From Miniphocaeibacter halophilus (GTDB lineage: Bacteria > Bacillota > Clostridia > Tissierellales > Peptoniphilaceae), in contig NZ_CP066744.1 of assembly GCF_016458825.1 (NCBI RefSeq), forward strand, positions 1,175,868 through 1,239,867: 64,000 nucleotides of DNA, written 5' to 3'. The position numbers were made by a program, and so were the translations under genes. Positions 1 through 8,553 of this stretch are shown piece by piece; the stretch's first letter is position 1; each line of letters begins with the position of its first letter. The notes beneath the pieces were generated by a model, which was given only the letters and a program-made list of their open reading frames with translations, made no database searches and was not told where the DNA came from.

Positions 1-580
1 TACGATAATTGGTATAGTAGTTGGATTAATAGCAGGATTTTATGGTGGAAAAATAGACAATGCTATTATGAGAATAATAGATTTTATTCAAGTTCTTCCA
101 ACAATGATGATTATAATAGTTATTGTAACAATTATTCCTAAATATAATATGCTGACCTTTACTATGATAATGGTTGTGTTTTATTGGGTAGGAAATGCTC
201 GGCTAGTTAGAAGTAAAGCCTTAACTGAAGCTAGACGGGATTATGTTAGTGCTTCAAAAACCATGGGAACTAAAAGTTGGAAAATTATGTTAGGTGGAAT
301 ATTGCCAAATATAAGTTCAATAATAATAGTAGATGCTACCTTAAGTTTGGCTGCTAATATTGGTATAGAAACAGGGTTGTCATTCTTAGGATTCGGTTTA
401 CCACCAGCAACACCAAGTTTAGGAACATTAATAGGATATGCAAGGTCACCGGAAGTAATAGCTGACAGATTATATATTTGGTTGCCAGCATCATTATTAA
501 TATTAGTTATGATGTTATGTATAAACTATATTGGACAAGCATTAAGAAGGGCATCTGATGCTAAACAGAGATTAGGTTAG
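1..580 (+). CDS. Oligopeptide ABC transporter permease, OppC type (3' part only)
   Basis: The reading frame is already open at base 2, so the gene starts upstream of the window; the ATG at 68 is internal. The visible ~192 residues are the C-terminal part of a binding-protein-dependent permease. They contain several hydrophobic membrane segments and the cytoplasmic EAA loop that docks the ATPase (EARRDYVSASKTMG followed by LP), then a GLSFLGFGLPP segment typical of DppC/OppC proteins. The stop is at 578-580 and an OppA-like lipoprotein follows on the same strand, so this is the distal permease of a peptide-uptake operon. Subunit assignment (C rather than B) rests on the GFGLPP region and is good but not certain. 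Confidence 0.9.
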   Translation, partial: TIIGIVVGLIAGFYGGKIDNAIMRIIDFIQVLPTMMIIIVIVTIIPKYNMLTFTMIMVVFYWVGNARLVRSKALTEARRDYVSASKTMGTKSWKIMLGGILPNISSIIIVDATLSLAANIGIETGLSFLGFGLPPATPSLGTLIGYARSPEVIADRLYIWLPASLLILVMMLCINYIGQALRRASDAKQRLG

Positions 581-591
581 GATAATAGATG

Positions 592-617
592 GTTCTTAAG
601 AGAATTCTCTTAAGAAC
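592..617. repeat. Perfect 26-bp palindrome between permease and oppA1
   Basis: GTTCTTAAGAGAA is followed directly by its exact reverse complement. With a G-U pair the stem can be extended by about three more pairs on each side (589-620). No T-run follows, so a classical intrinsic terminator is unlikely. It lies in the 78-base gap between permease and binding-protein genes, where an mRNA-stabilising or processing hairpin would let the lipoprotein be expressed above the permease. It could instead be a DNA operator. Confidence 0.7.
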
Positions 618-658
618 TATTTATAAATAAATATAATAAGGAAAGAGGAGATTGGAAA

Positions 659-2458
659 ATGAAGAAACGTTTTAGAGTGCTGGCTTTGGCACTGACCTTA
701 GTTATGACTCTAACAGCTTGTGGAGGCGGAGGCGCTGAAAAAGAAACCGGTTCTGCAGGTAAAGGAGAAAAAACAACAACAACTTCTGAAAGAAGTGCAA
801 TAGCAAAACATGAAGGGGACCCTATAGAAGGTGGAGTTTTTAAAATTGGACTAGTAACAGATTCTCCATTTGTAGGTGTATTTTCTGAGATGCTATATCA
901 AGATAATTTTGATTGGGAAATAATGGGAGATACAATGTATGCAACTTTTGAATCAGGAGCAGACCAAGAAATTAAAAGCTCAGGAGCTGTAGATATTGAA
1001 TTCGATGAAGAAACTAAAACCGTTACTATAGTAAACAAAGACGTTTTTAAATGGTCAGATGGTACTCCTGTAACAGCAGCAGACTGGGAATTTGTATATA
1101 AAGTAATAGGACATCCAGAATATACTGGTATTAGATACGACTCAGATTACATGAATGTTGTAGGAATGGACGAATACCATGCAGGGGAAACAGATGAAAT
1201 CTCTGGAATAGAAATGCCAGATGAAAAAACTATAAAAATTACATTTAAAGAATTTACTCCAGGTATATTATGGGGTGGAGGTATTCCATTTAACCCAGCA
1301 CCTAAACATCAACTAGAAAATATTCCTGTAAAGGATTTAGAAGGTGCACCAGAAGTAAGAGAAACGCCATTATCATCTGGACCTTTTGTAATATCAAAAG
1401 TAACACCAGGTCAAAAAGTAGAATTTGTTAAAAATGAACACTTTTGGAAAGGTGCTCCAAAAATAGATGGAGTAGAGGTTGAAGTTCTTCCTTCATCAAG
1501 TGCCTTAGCTTCTTTAAAATCATCAAAATATGATTATATAACTCCATTACCAGGAGATATTCAATTAGAAGATTTAGAAGATTTAGATGGATACACTATA
1601 TTAGAAAGAGATGAAGCTGCCTACACATATATTGGCTTTAAACTAGGTAAATGGAATGCAGAAAAAAATGAGGTAGAAGTAGATCCAAATGCTAAAATGG
1701 CAGACCCTAATTTAAGAAAAGCAATGGGTTATGCATTGGATAATGATTCAATAGGTGAAAAATTCTATCATGGCTTAAGAAGACAGGCCAATTCATTAAT
1801 AATACCTGTATTTTCTAATTTCCACGATGAGACACTTGAAGGATATAATTATGATCCAGAAAAAGCTAAAAAATTATTAGATGAAGCTGGATTTAAAGAT
1901 GTTGATGGAGACGGATATAGAGAAGACAAAGATGGAAATGAACTAGTAATTAATTTCGCTTCAATGTCTGGAGGAGATATAGCTGAACCTTTAGCAATGG
2001 CATATATTCAATGGTGGAAGGATATTGGTTTAAATGTAAAACTTACTAACGATAGATTAATTGAATTCCAAGCTTTCTATGAAATGGTAGATGCAGATGA
2101 TCCTGGTATAGATATTTACCAAGCTGCTTGGGGAACAGGTTCTAATCCAGATCCTAATGGACTATATAGTAGATATGCACCATTTAACCGTCCAAGATAT
2201 ATTGATGAAAATATAGAAAAGGCTTTAAATGATATTGCAAGTTCTAAATCTTTAGATGCAGATTTTAGAAAAGAAGCATATAGAGCGTTTGATGAAGCTA
2301 TGTTTGAATCAGCACCGGTAATTCCTACTTTATTTAGAAAGGAATTAAGACCAATTAACAAAAGAGTTAAATTCTATGATTGGTCATATCCAGATGGATC
2401 AGATGAACCAGGATTTAGATTTTCAGATATAGAATTAACAGCAGATAAACCTATGTAA
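659..2458 (+). CDS. Oligopeptide-binding lipoprotein (SBP family 5), first of three paralogs
   Basis: Extracytoplasmic solute-binding protein of 599 residues that would deliver oligopeptides to the upstream permease. Residues 1-21 are a lipoprotein signal ending in LTAC, with Cys21 as the lipidated residue. A Ser/Thr/Gly-rich linker follows, then a family-5 fold with the usual landmarks (FKWSDGTPVTAADW, LRKAMGYALD, YDPEKAKKLLDEAG). A DVDGDGYREDKDG stretch resembles a calcium-binding loop and recurs in both downstream paralogs. The start is set by GAAAGAGGAGA about nine bases before the ATG. A strong terminator follows at 2466-2516. Ligand preference cannot be read from sequence. It lacks the duplicated leader found before the other two copies. 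Confidence 0.92.
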   Translation: MKKRFRVLALALTLVMTLTACGGGGAEKETGSAGKGEKTTTTSERSAIAKHEGDPIEGGVFKIGLVTDSPFVGVFSEMLYQDNFDWEIMGDTMYATFESGADQEIKSSGAVDIEFDEETKTVTIVNKDVFKWSDGTPVTAADWEFVYKVIGHPEYTGIRYDSDYMNVVGMDEYHAGETDEISGIEMPDEKTIKITFKEFTPGILWGGGIPFNPAPKHQLENIPVKDLEGAPEVRETPLSSGPFVISKVTPGQKVEFVKNEHFWKGAPKIDGVEVEVLPSSSALASLKSSKYDYITPLPGDIQLEDLEDLDGYTILERDEAAYTYIGFKLGKWNAEKNEVEVDPNAKMADPNLRKAMGYALDNDSIGEKFYHGLRRQANSLIIPVFSNFHDETLEGYNYDPEKAKKLLDEAGFKDVDGDGYREDKDGNELVINFASMSGGDIAEPLAMAYIQWWKDIGLNVKLTNDRLIEFQAFYEMVDADDPGIDIYQAAWGTGSNPDPNGLYSRYAPFNRPRYIDENIEKALNDIASSKSLDADFRKEAYRAFDEAMFESAPVIPTLFRKELRPINKRVKFYDWSYPDGSDEPGFRFSDIELTADKPM

Positions 2459-2465
2459 CAAATTA

Positions 2466-2516
2466 TTTTCATAAAGATGGTCATTATAGACCATCTTTAT
2501 GAAAAATTATTTTTTA
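2466..2516 (+). terminator. Intrinsic terminator of the opp permease/oppA1 unit
   Basis: A 17-bp stem (TTTTCATAAAGATGGTC pairing with its complement) around an ATTATA loop, followed by ATTATTTTTT. Confidence 0.9.
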
Positions 2517-2802
2517 ATTTCTTCTTAGATTTAAATTTAGATTTTAGAATATGTAATTTAAAGTTAGCTGTAAAAGATATTTTTTTAAACTAGTATAATG
2601 CATTATGCGTTAAGAACAGTAAAAAAATAGATAATTATTTTGAATTATAATATTCTATAAAAAGAGTAACAATATAAAATAATAACAATTAAAGGCTATA
2701 AATTTAAAAATATAGTAAAAATGGACTCACTATATTTTAGAGAAGTAGATTATACAGTAAAAATTTATTTAACAATAATTTGAAAAATAAAAAACGGTTA
2801 GA
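2517..2802. other. AT-rich intergenic stretch without a gene
   Basis: No reading frame with a ribosome binding site was found here. The only structure noticed is the 12-bp palindrome ATAATGCATTAT at 2595-2606, which recurs in both oppA leaders (2909-2920 and 4897-4908). Confidence 0.5.
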
Positions 2803-2830
2803 TTGAAAAAGTACATACAAATGGTATAAT
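2803..2830 (+). promoter_or_regulatory. Promoter of oppA2
   Basis: TTGAAA at 2803-2808, a 16-base spacer, and TATAAT at 2825-2830 preceded by TGG (extended -10). Transcription would begin about 120 bases before the oppA2 start, leaving a long leader. Confidence 0.7.
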
Positions 2831-3020
2831 AAATAACGTAGAGGTATAGAATATTGAAATGAAAATAATAAGAAATCTATATCTCTATGTTATCCAAGAA
2901 TATGATGCATAATGCATTATATTATACATAATATAAACATAGCAGGGGGAAAAAATGAAAAAGTTTATTAAATTTACTGCCTTATTTTTATCGCTAACCA
3001 TAGCCTTAACAGCATGTGGT
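2819..3020 (+). repeat. Duplicated promoter/leader/signal-peptide unit, copy 1
   Basis: Nearly identical to 4806-5008. The shared block runs from the -10 region through the whole untranslated leader and the signal peptide (MKKFIKF-ALFLSLTIALTAC in both proteins). Inside the leader, ACGTAGAGGTATAG (2836-2849) pairs with CTATATCTCTATGT (2877-2890), using G-U pairs, to give a 14-bp stem. A second hairpin, TTATATTAT-AC-ATAATATAA (2917-2936), and the palindrome ATAATGCATTAT (2909-2920) lie just before the ribosome binding site. The conserved structure suggests a regulatory 5' UTR; its ligand or factor is unknown. Confidence 0.8.
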
Positions 3021-4745
3021 GGTAAGAATAAAAGTGAAGATAAAAAACAAGAAGCTAAAGATTCAATTTCAACAAGAGGAACTATTGTAGAAAATGAAGG
3101 AACTCCTATAAAAGGAGGAGTTCTGCAAGTAGGATTGGTTTCGGATTCTCCCTTTAAAGGTATCTTTTCAGTAGAGTTTTCCAATGATTCAGTTGATGCT
3201 AATATTACAAATCCTACTATGTGGGGAACTTTTTCAACAGATAGTGAATTAAAATTAAAAGGAAATGATGCAGTAGATATTGAATTTGATCAGGAAGCTA
3301 AAACCGCTACTATAAAAATAAAGGATTCTTTTAAATGGTCAGATGGAACTCCAGTTACTTCAAGGGACTTTGCCTTTCATTATGAAATTGTAGCAGATCC
3401 AGAATATAAAGGCGTAAGATATGATGCTGACCATAAAAACATAGTAGGTATAGAAGAATTTAGAAATGGAGAAGCAGATACTATTTCTGGTTTAGAAACT
3501 CCAGATGACAAAACCCTAGTAATAACTTTTAAAGAATTTACGCCTAGTATATTATGGGGAAGTGGAATAGTAACAGAACCTGTACCTTATGAATATTTAA
3601 AAGACTTAAAAGTTTCAGAGATGGAAGCTAGCCCTCAGCTAAGGGAAAAACCTCTGTCAACAGGACCATTTGTAGTTAAAGAAATTATACCAGGACAAAA
3701 AGTTGAATTTGAAAAAAATGAATATTATTGGAGGGGCGCTCCAAAACTAGACGGAGTAGTATTTGAAGTAGTGCCTTCTTCAAATGTATTATCAGCGTTA
3801 AAATCTGGCAAGTATGATTTAGTAACATCTATACCTTCAACTATAAAAACAGAAGAACTTGAAAATTTAAAAAATTATTCTTTATTAGAAAGAGATGATA
3901 ATAATTTATCTTATATGGGCTTTAAATTGGGGAAATGGGATGAAGAAAAAGGTGAAGTAATTGTTGACCCAAATGCAAAAATGGCAAATGTTAATTTGAG
4001 AAAGGCTATGGCTTATGCATTAGATCAAAAAGCTTTAGGAGATAAATTCTATGAAGGGCTAAGAATACCGGCTAACTCAATGCTAATTCCTATTTTTAAA
4101 GATTTTAGGGATGAAAATGCTGAAGGTTATAGCTATGACCCGGAAAAAGCTAAAAAGCTTTTAGACGAAGCTGGATACAAAGATGTAGATAATGATGGCT
4201 TTAGAGAAGATCCAAATGGAGAAAAATTAGTAATATACTATGCTACTATGTCTGGTTCAGAAGTTGCTGAGCCTATGGCAATGGCGTATATTCAGTGGTG
4301 GAAAGAAATAGGATTAAATGTAGAATTAACAAATGGAAGATTATTAGAATTTCAATTATTTTATGAGATGGTAGAAAATGACGATCCTAATATAGACGTT
4401 TTTAGTGGTGGATGGCAAATTGGAAATAATCCAGATCAAAATGAAACCTATTCTAAGTATTCGGCATTTAACTTTTCAAGATATACAGATGATGCAATTC
4501 AAACTGCCTTAGATAATATGGCAAGTGAAAATGCTTTTGATTCTGAATTTAGAAAGCAAGCATATAAAGATTTTGATAAAGCAATGTTTGATGCTGCTTC
4601 TACTGTGCCAACTATGTATAGGATTGCTCAATATGTAGTGAACGATAGAATAAAATATTTCGATTGGTCTTATCCTTATGGGCAAGAAAATCCGTTTACC
4701 TGGGCAGATATAGAATTAACTGCAGATGCACCAATTAAAGAGTAA
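2955..4745 (+). CDS. Oligopeptide-binding lipoprotein (SBP family 5), second paralog
   Basis: A 596-residue paralog of the upstream lipoprotein. The signal peptide ends in LTAC (Cys21). Family-5 landmarks FKWSDGTPVTSRDF, LRKAMAYALD and YDPEKAKKLLDEAG are present, plus a DVDNDGFREDPNG loop. AGCAGGGGGA lies just upstream of the ATG. It has its own promoter and a ~120-base structured leader shared with the third copy, so it can be expressed independently of the permease operon. A weak AAGATATT/AATATCTT hairpin follows the stop without a good T-run. The divergent C-terminal half probably means a different peptide preference; this is an inference. Confidence 0.92.
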   Translation: MKKFIKFTALFLSLTIALTACGGKNKSEDKKQEAKDSISTRGTIVENEGTPIKGGVLQVGLVSDSPFKGIFSVEFSNDSVDANITNPTMWGTFSTDSELKLKGNDAVDIEFDQEAKTATIKIKDSFKWSDGTPVTSRDFAFHYEIVADPEYKGVRYDADHKNIVGIEEFRNGEADTISGLETPDDKTLVITFKEFTPSILWGSGIVTEPVPYEYLKDLKVSEMEASPQLREKPLSTGPFVVKEIIPGQKVEFEKNEYYWRGAPKLDGVVFEVVPSSNVLSALKSGKYDLVTSIPSTIKTEELENLKNYSLLERDDNNLSYMGFKLGKWDEEKGEVIVDPNAKMANVNLRKAMAYALDQKALGDKFYEGLRIPANSMLIPIFKDFRDENAEGYSYDPEKAKKLLDEAGYKDVDNDGFREDPNGEKLVIYYATMSGSEVAEPMAMAYIQWWKEIGLNVELTNGRLLEFQLFYEMVENDDPNIDVFSGGWQIGNNPDQNETYSKYSAFNFSRYTDDAIQTALDNMASENAFDSEFRKQAYKDFDKAMFDAASTVPTMYRIAQYVVNDRIKYFDWSYPYGQENPFTWADIELTADAPIKE

Positions 4746-4789
4746 GATATTTTCTAGGTAATATCTTTATGAAAAAACAATCAATTATA

Positions 4790-4817
4790 TTGATATTCGA
4801 AACAAAAATGGTATAAT
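4790..4817 (+). promoter_or_regulatory. Promoter of oppA3
   Basis: TTGATA at 4790-4795, a 16-base spacer, and TATAAT at 4812-4817 preceded by TGG. The -10 lies inside the duplicated block, while the -35 differs from that of oppA2. Confidence 0.68.
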
Positions 4818-5008
4818 AAATAACGTAGAGGTATAGAATATTGAGAATGAAAATAATAAGAAATCTATATCTCTATGTTATCCAAGAATATGATGCATAA
4901 TGCATTATATTATACATAATATAAACATAGCAGGAGGAAGAAATGAAAAAGTTTATTAAATTTGCTGCCTTATTCTTATCGCTAACTATAGCCTTAACAG
5001 CATGTGGC
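4806..5008 (+). repeat. Duplicated promoter/leader/signal-peptide unit, copy 2
   Basis: Second copy of the block at 2819-3020, differing in the untranslated part by one inserted base and a few substitutions near the ribosome binding site. The long stem is at 4823-4836 with 4865-4878, the palindrome at 4897-4908, and the second hairpin at 4905-4924. Confidence 0.8.
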
Positions 5009-6736
5009 GGTAACAAGGATTCAAAGAAATCTTCAGAGGCGGGAAACAATACAAATACTGTAAAAAGAAGCAGTATTGCAGAACATGAAGGTAAAGTAAT
5101 AGATGGCGGGGTACTAAAAATAGGCCTTGTAACTGACTCTCCATTTACCGGAATATTCAATGACCTATTTTCTACTAATGCAGACGATATGGAATTATTT
5201 GACTATATGGCTGAATATCCTAGTAAAGATGGTGATGGAAGATGGCTTGAAGAAGATGAATTAAGAAAAGTTGATTTTGACAAGGATAATAAAAAAGTTA
5301 CAATTACCATAAAAGATACTTTTAAATGGTCTGATGGAACACCGGTTACTTCAAGGGATTATCTATTTGGTTATGAAATCGTTGGACACCCTGAATATAC
5401 AGGCGTTAGATATGATGTTAAATACCAAAATGTAGTTGGAATGGAAGAATACCATAACGGAGAGGCTGAAACTATATCAGGTATAGAAACTCCAGATGAT
5501 AAAACAATTGTAATTAGCTTTAAGGAATTTTTGCCAAATATCCTATGGGGTGAAGGAATTATGGAAGTTCCCCAACCTTACCATTATTTAGGGGATGTAC
5601 CTGTAAAAGATATGATCTCTAACGATAAAATTAGAATTAATCCTTTATCCAGTGGAGCTTTCGTTATAACCAATGTTATTCCTGGAGAAAGAGTTGAATA
5701 TAAAGTTAATGAACATTATTATAAAGATGTTAAAATAGATGGAATAGAAATAGAGAGGGTTCCAGTGTCAAATGTACTAGCCTCTTTAAAATCAGGAAAA
5801 TATGATTTGTTAAATGCTATACCTGGTGATATTAAAAATGAAGAATTAGATGACTTAAGTGGATATTCTGTAATTCAAAGGGCTGGAAGAAGTTTAGGAC
5901 TTATAGGTTTTAAATTAGGTACTTGGGATAATGAAAAGGGCGAAGTAAATACAGATCCTAATGCTAAAATGGCAAATGTAAATTTAAGAAAAGCAATGGG
6001 CTATGCATTAGATATAGATGCAGTTGGAGAAAAATTCTACCAAGGTTTAGCCTTTAGAGCAAATTCTGTAACCTTACCAAGATTTGTTAATTTATACAAT
6101 CCAGATGCTGAAAAATATACTTATGACCCTAAAAAAGCTGAAGCACTTCTAGATGAAGCAGGTTATAAAGATGTTGATGGAGATGGTTTAAGGGAAGATC
6201 CTAATGGAGAAAAATTAACTATAAATTATGCAGCAATGTCTGGTGGAGAAGTAGCTGAACCGGTGGCAACAGCATATTTACAATGGTGGAAAGCTATAGG
6301 ATTAGATGTACAACTATTAGATGGAAGATTACATGAAATGAATTCCTTCTATGAAAGACTTCAAACAGATGATCCAGAAATAGATGTATATTTTATGTAT
6401 TGGAGTTTAGGTACTAGTCCTAATCCTACACAGTTTTATGATAAAACAGCAGCGTTTAACTTTACAAGATATACTGATGAAAATATGGACAAGGCCTTAG
6501 AAGATATAAATGGTGAAGCTTCTTTCGATAATGAACATATGAAAAAGGCATTTGATGACTTTGACAAAGCAATATTTGACGCTGCACCAATTATACCTGC
6601 AACATTTAATGAAGCTAGATTTGTTGTTAATAAGAGAATAAAATATTATGATTGGTCTATAGTAGATAAAGACGGAAATCTAAATAATTTTGGAGAAGCT
6701 GATGTAGAATTAACAGCAGAGGAACCAATTAAATAA
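4943..6736 (+). CDS. Oligopeptide-binding lipoprotein (SBP family 5), third paralog
   Basis: A 597-residue lipoprotein with almost the same signal peptide as the second paralog (one Thr/Ala change) and lipidated Cys21. It carries the family-5 core (FKWSDGTPVTSRDY, LRKAMGYALD, YDPKKAEALLDEAG) and a DVDGDGLREDPNG loop. GCAGGAGGAAGAA precedes the ATG. The mature part diverges from the other two, so the three proteins probably share one permease but bind different peptides. A terminator at 6761-6803 closes the cluster. Confidence 0.92.
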   Translation: MKKFIKFAALFLSLTIALTACGGNKDSKKSSEAGNNTNTVKRSSIAEHEGKVIDGGVLKIGLVTDSPFTGIFNDLFSTNADDMELFDYMAEYPSKDGDGRWLEEDELRKVDFDKDNKKVTITIKDTFKWSDGTPVTSRDYLFGYEIVGHPEYTGVRYDVKYQNVVGMEEYHNGEAETISGIETPDDKTIVISFKEFLPNILWGEGIMEVPQPYHYLGDVPVKDMISNDKIRINPLSSGAFVITNVIPGERVEYKVNEHYYKDVKIDGIEIERVPVSNVLASLKSGKYDLLNAIPGDIKNEELDDLSGYSVIQRAGRSLGLIGFKLGTWDNEKGEVNTDPNAKMANVNLRKAMGYALDIDAVGEKFYQGLAFRANSVTLPRFVNLYNPDAEKYTYDPKKAEALLDEAGYKDVDGDGLREDPNGEKLTINYAAMSGGEVAEPVATAYLQWWKAIGLDVQLLDGRLHEMNSFYERLQTDDPEIDVYFMYWSLGTSPNPTQFYDKTAAFNFTRYTDENMDKALEDINGEASFDNEHMKKAFDDFDKAIFDAAPIIPATFNEARFVVNKRIKYYDWSIVDKDGNLNNFGEADVELTAEEPIK

Positions 6737-6760
6737 TAAAATATTAACTATATTAATTAT

Positions 6761-6803
6761 ATTAAACACATAGGATAACTTCCTATGTGTTTAATGTTTT
6801 CTA
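6761..6803 (+). terminator. Intrinsic terminator after oppA3
   Basis: ATTAAACACATAGGA pairs perfectly across a TAACT loop with TCCTATGTGTTTAAT, followed by GTTTTCT. Confidence 0.85.
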
Positions 6804-6886
6804 GGTAATTATTACAAAAAGATTAAGTTTTATTAATTATCTTGCTATAAAAAAATACTATTGTTATTATAATATAGAGGTTGATT

Positions 6887-7570
6887 ATGAATATTTTAAT
6901 TATAGAAGATGATAATATAATATTAAGGGAAATTACAAAAAATTTAGAAAAATGGGATTATAAAATTTTTGAAATAAGGGATTTTAATAATATAATAGCT
7001 GAAGTTAAAGAATATAACCCAAATCTAATTTTATTGGATATTTCTTTGCCATATTATGATGGCTTTTATTGGTGTAAGAAAATTAGGGAATTTTCAAGTG
7101 TTCCAATTATGTTTATATCCTCTAAAAGCGATAAATTAGATATGATTATGGCCATGAATTTAGGTGGAGATGATTATATAACAAAACCTTTTGACATGGA
7201 CTTACTTATTACTAAAATTAGGGCCTTACTTAGAAGGACATATTCTTTTAACGATGAGTTGGAAATTTTCCAATTTAATGATGTAACATTGGATATAAAT
7301 AGAAGGGAAATTTTATTTAACGACAATTCTATTAATCTGACTCAAACGGAATTTGTAATTTTAAAAATACTATTTGAAAAAGCCAATTCATATGTTTCCA
7401 AGGATGAAATTATTACTAGACTTTGGAGTGAAGATGCTTTTGTAGACGATAATGTTATTGCCGTAAATATAAATAGAATTAGAAATAAATTTAAGAAAAG
7501 CGGCATTAGAGATATTATAAAAACAAAAAAAGGTATAGGATATGGTCTTATAGAGGGCAAAAATGTTTAA
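6887..7570 (+). CDS. Response regulator, OmpR family (BceR-like)
   Basis: A 227-residue regulator with an N-terminal receiver domain (acidic pocket Glu7-Asp8-Asp9, phospho-acceptor Asp51 in LILLD, KPFD near 101-104) and a C-terminal winged helix for DNA binding. I start it at the ATG at 6887 because AGAGG lies six bases upstream; a TTG at 6881 would abut that site. It overlaps the next histidine kinase by eight bases, and three antibiotic-type permeases follow. This is the layout of BceRS-type systems, where the kinase senses transporter activity against bacitracin-like or cationic peptides. The specific inducer is unknown. Confidence 0.9.
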   Translation: MNILIIEDDNIILREITKNLEKWDYKIFEIRDFNNIIAEVKEYNPNLILLDISLPYYDGFYWCKKIREFSSVPIMFISSKSDKLDMIMAMNLGGDDYITKPFDMDLLITKIRALLRRTYSFNDELEIFQFNDVTLDINRREILFNDNSINLTQTEFVILKILFEKANSYVSKDEIITRLWSEDAFVDDNVIAVNINRIRNKFKKSGIRDIIKTKKGIGYGLIEGKNV

Positions 7571-8519
7571 GGAATATATTAAAACCAAGAAGAGTGAGAT
7601 TATAATAATATTTTCTATTTTTCTTTTAAATTACTTAATTATGTTTCTAAGTGTTGGTGTATATGAAAATTATTGGTACACTATATTTTTGTTTTTGTTT
7701 TTTTATTTAGCATATTTTTTATGGGGATATTTTAAATTTAAGGAAAAGTTTAAATATATTACCAATATTAATGAAGATAATATTGTAGATATAAGTCCTA
7801 AAGATATTTTAGAGGAATCCTATATAAAAAAACTAAGTGACTTAATTAAGGAAAAAAACGAATTAAATTCAATACGAGAAAAAGAATTAGATAGGTTGGA
7901 AGAGGATTATTCTATTTGGATTCACCAAGCTAAAACTCCTATTTCTGCCTTGTCCTTAATAATAGACAGTATGGACTCGGAATTAAAGGACGACATGAAA
8001 CAAGAGTTATTTAAAATTAACCAATATACTGAAATGGCCTTAACTAATATACGATTACAGGATATTAATAAAGACCTAGAAATAGAAACCCATGACCTAT
8101 ATGATCTAGTAAAAAATACCGTTAGAAAATACGCCCTGTATTTTAATTATAAGGGCAATAAGTTAATTTTAGAGGATTTTAAAAGAAAAATAGTTACAGA
8201 TGAAAAATGGTTTGCCTATGCTTTGGATCAAGTAATTTCAAATGCTGTTAAATATACTAGAAATGGAGAAGTGAAAATATTTGTTTCAGATGACTACTTG
8301 GTTGTTGAAGACACGGGTATAGGTATAAAAGAAGAGGATATTCCAAGACTTTTTACTAGAGGTTTTACAGGTTACACCGGAAGGGTTAAGAAAAAAGCTA
8401 CAGGACTTGGCTTATATATGTCTAAAAAAATATTAACAACTTTAGGTTCGGGTATTCATTTAGAATCAGAAGTAGGCAAAGGTACAAAAGTATATATTAA
8501 AATTACAGAGGACTTATAA
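7563..8519 (+). CDS. Sensor histidine kinase, BceS-like (intramembrane sensing)
   Basis: A 318-residue kinase with two membrane helices in residues 13-57 separated by only a short loop, so there is no extracellular sensor domain. The phospho-accepting His121 lies in WIHQAKTPI, the BceS-type dimerisation motif. The ATPase domain shows QVISNAVKYT (N box), DTGIGI and GLGLYMSKK (G boxes). BceS-type kinases read the flux of an attached BceAB transporter rather than binding ligand directly, consistent with the permease genes that follow. It is translationally coupled to the response regulator. Confidence 0.9.
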   Translation: MFKEYIKTKKSEIIIIFSIFLLNYLIMFLSVGVYENYWYTIFLFLFFYLAYFLWGYFKFKEKFKYITNINEDNIVDISPKDILEESYIKKLSDLIKEKNELNSIREKELDRLEEDYSIWIHQAKTPISALSLIIDSMDSELKDDMKQELFKINQYTEMALTNIRLQDINKDLEIETHDLYDLVKNTVRKYALYFNYKGNKLILEDFKRKIVTDEKWFAYALDQVISNAVKYTRNGEVKIFVSDDYLVVEDTGIGIKEEDIPRLFTRGFTGYTGRVKKKATGLGLYMSKKILTTLGSGIHLESEVGKGTKVYIKITEDL

Positions 8520-8553
8520 AGTTCTCTTTTTTACTAAAATAAAAGGATAATGT

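Noticed and set aside
2819-5008. CRISPR-like or mobile repeat
   Set aside because: There are only two copies, each an entire promoter-leader-signal peptide block attached to a paralogous gene; tandem gene duplication explains them.
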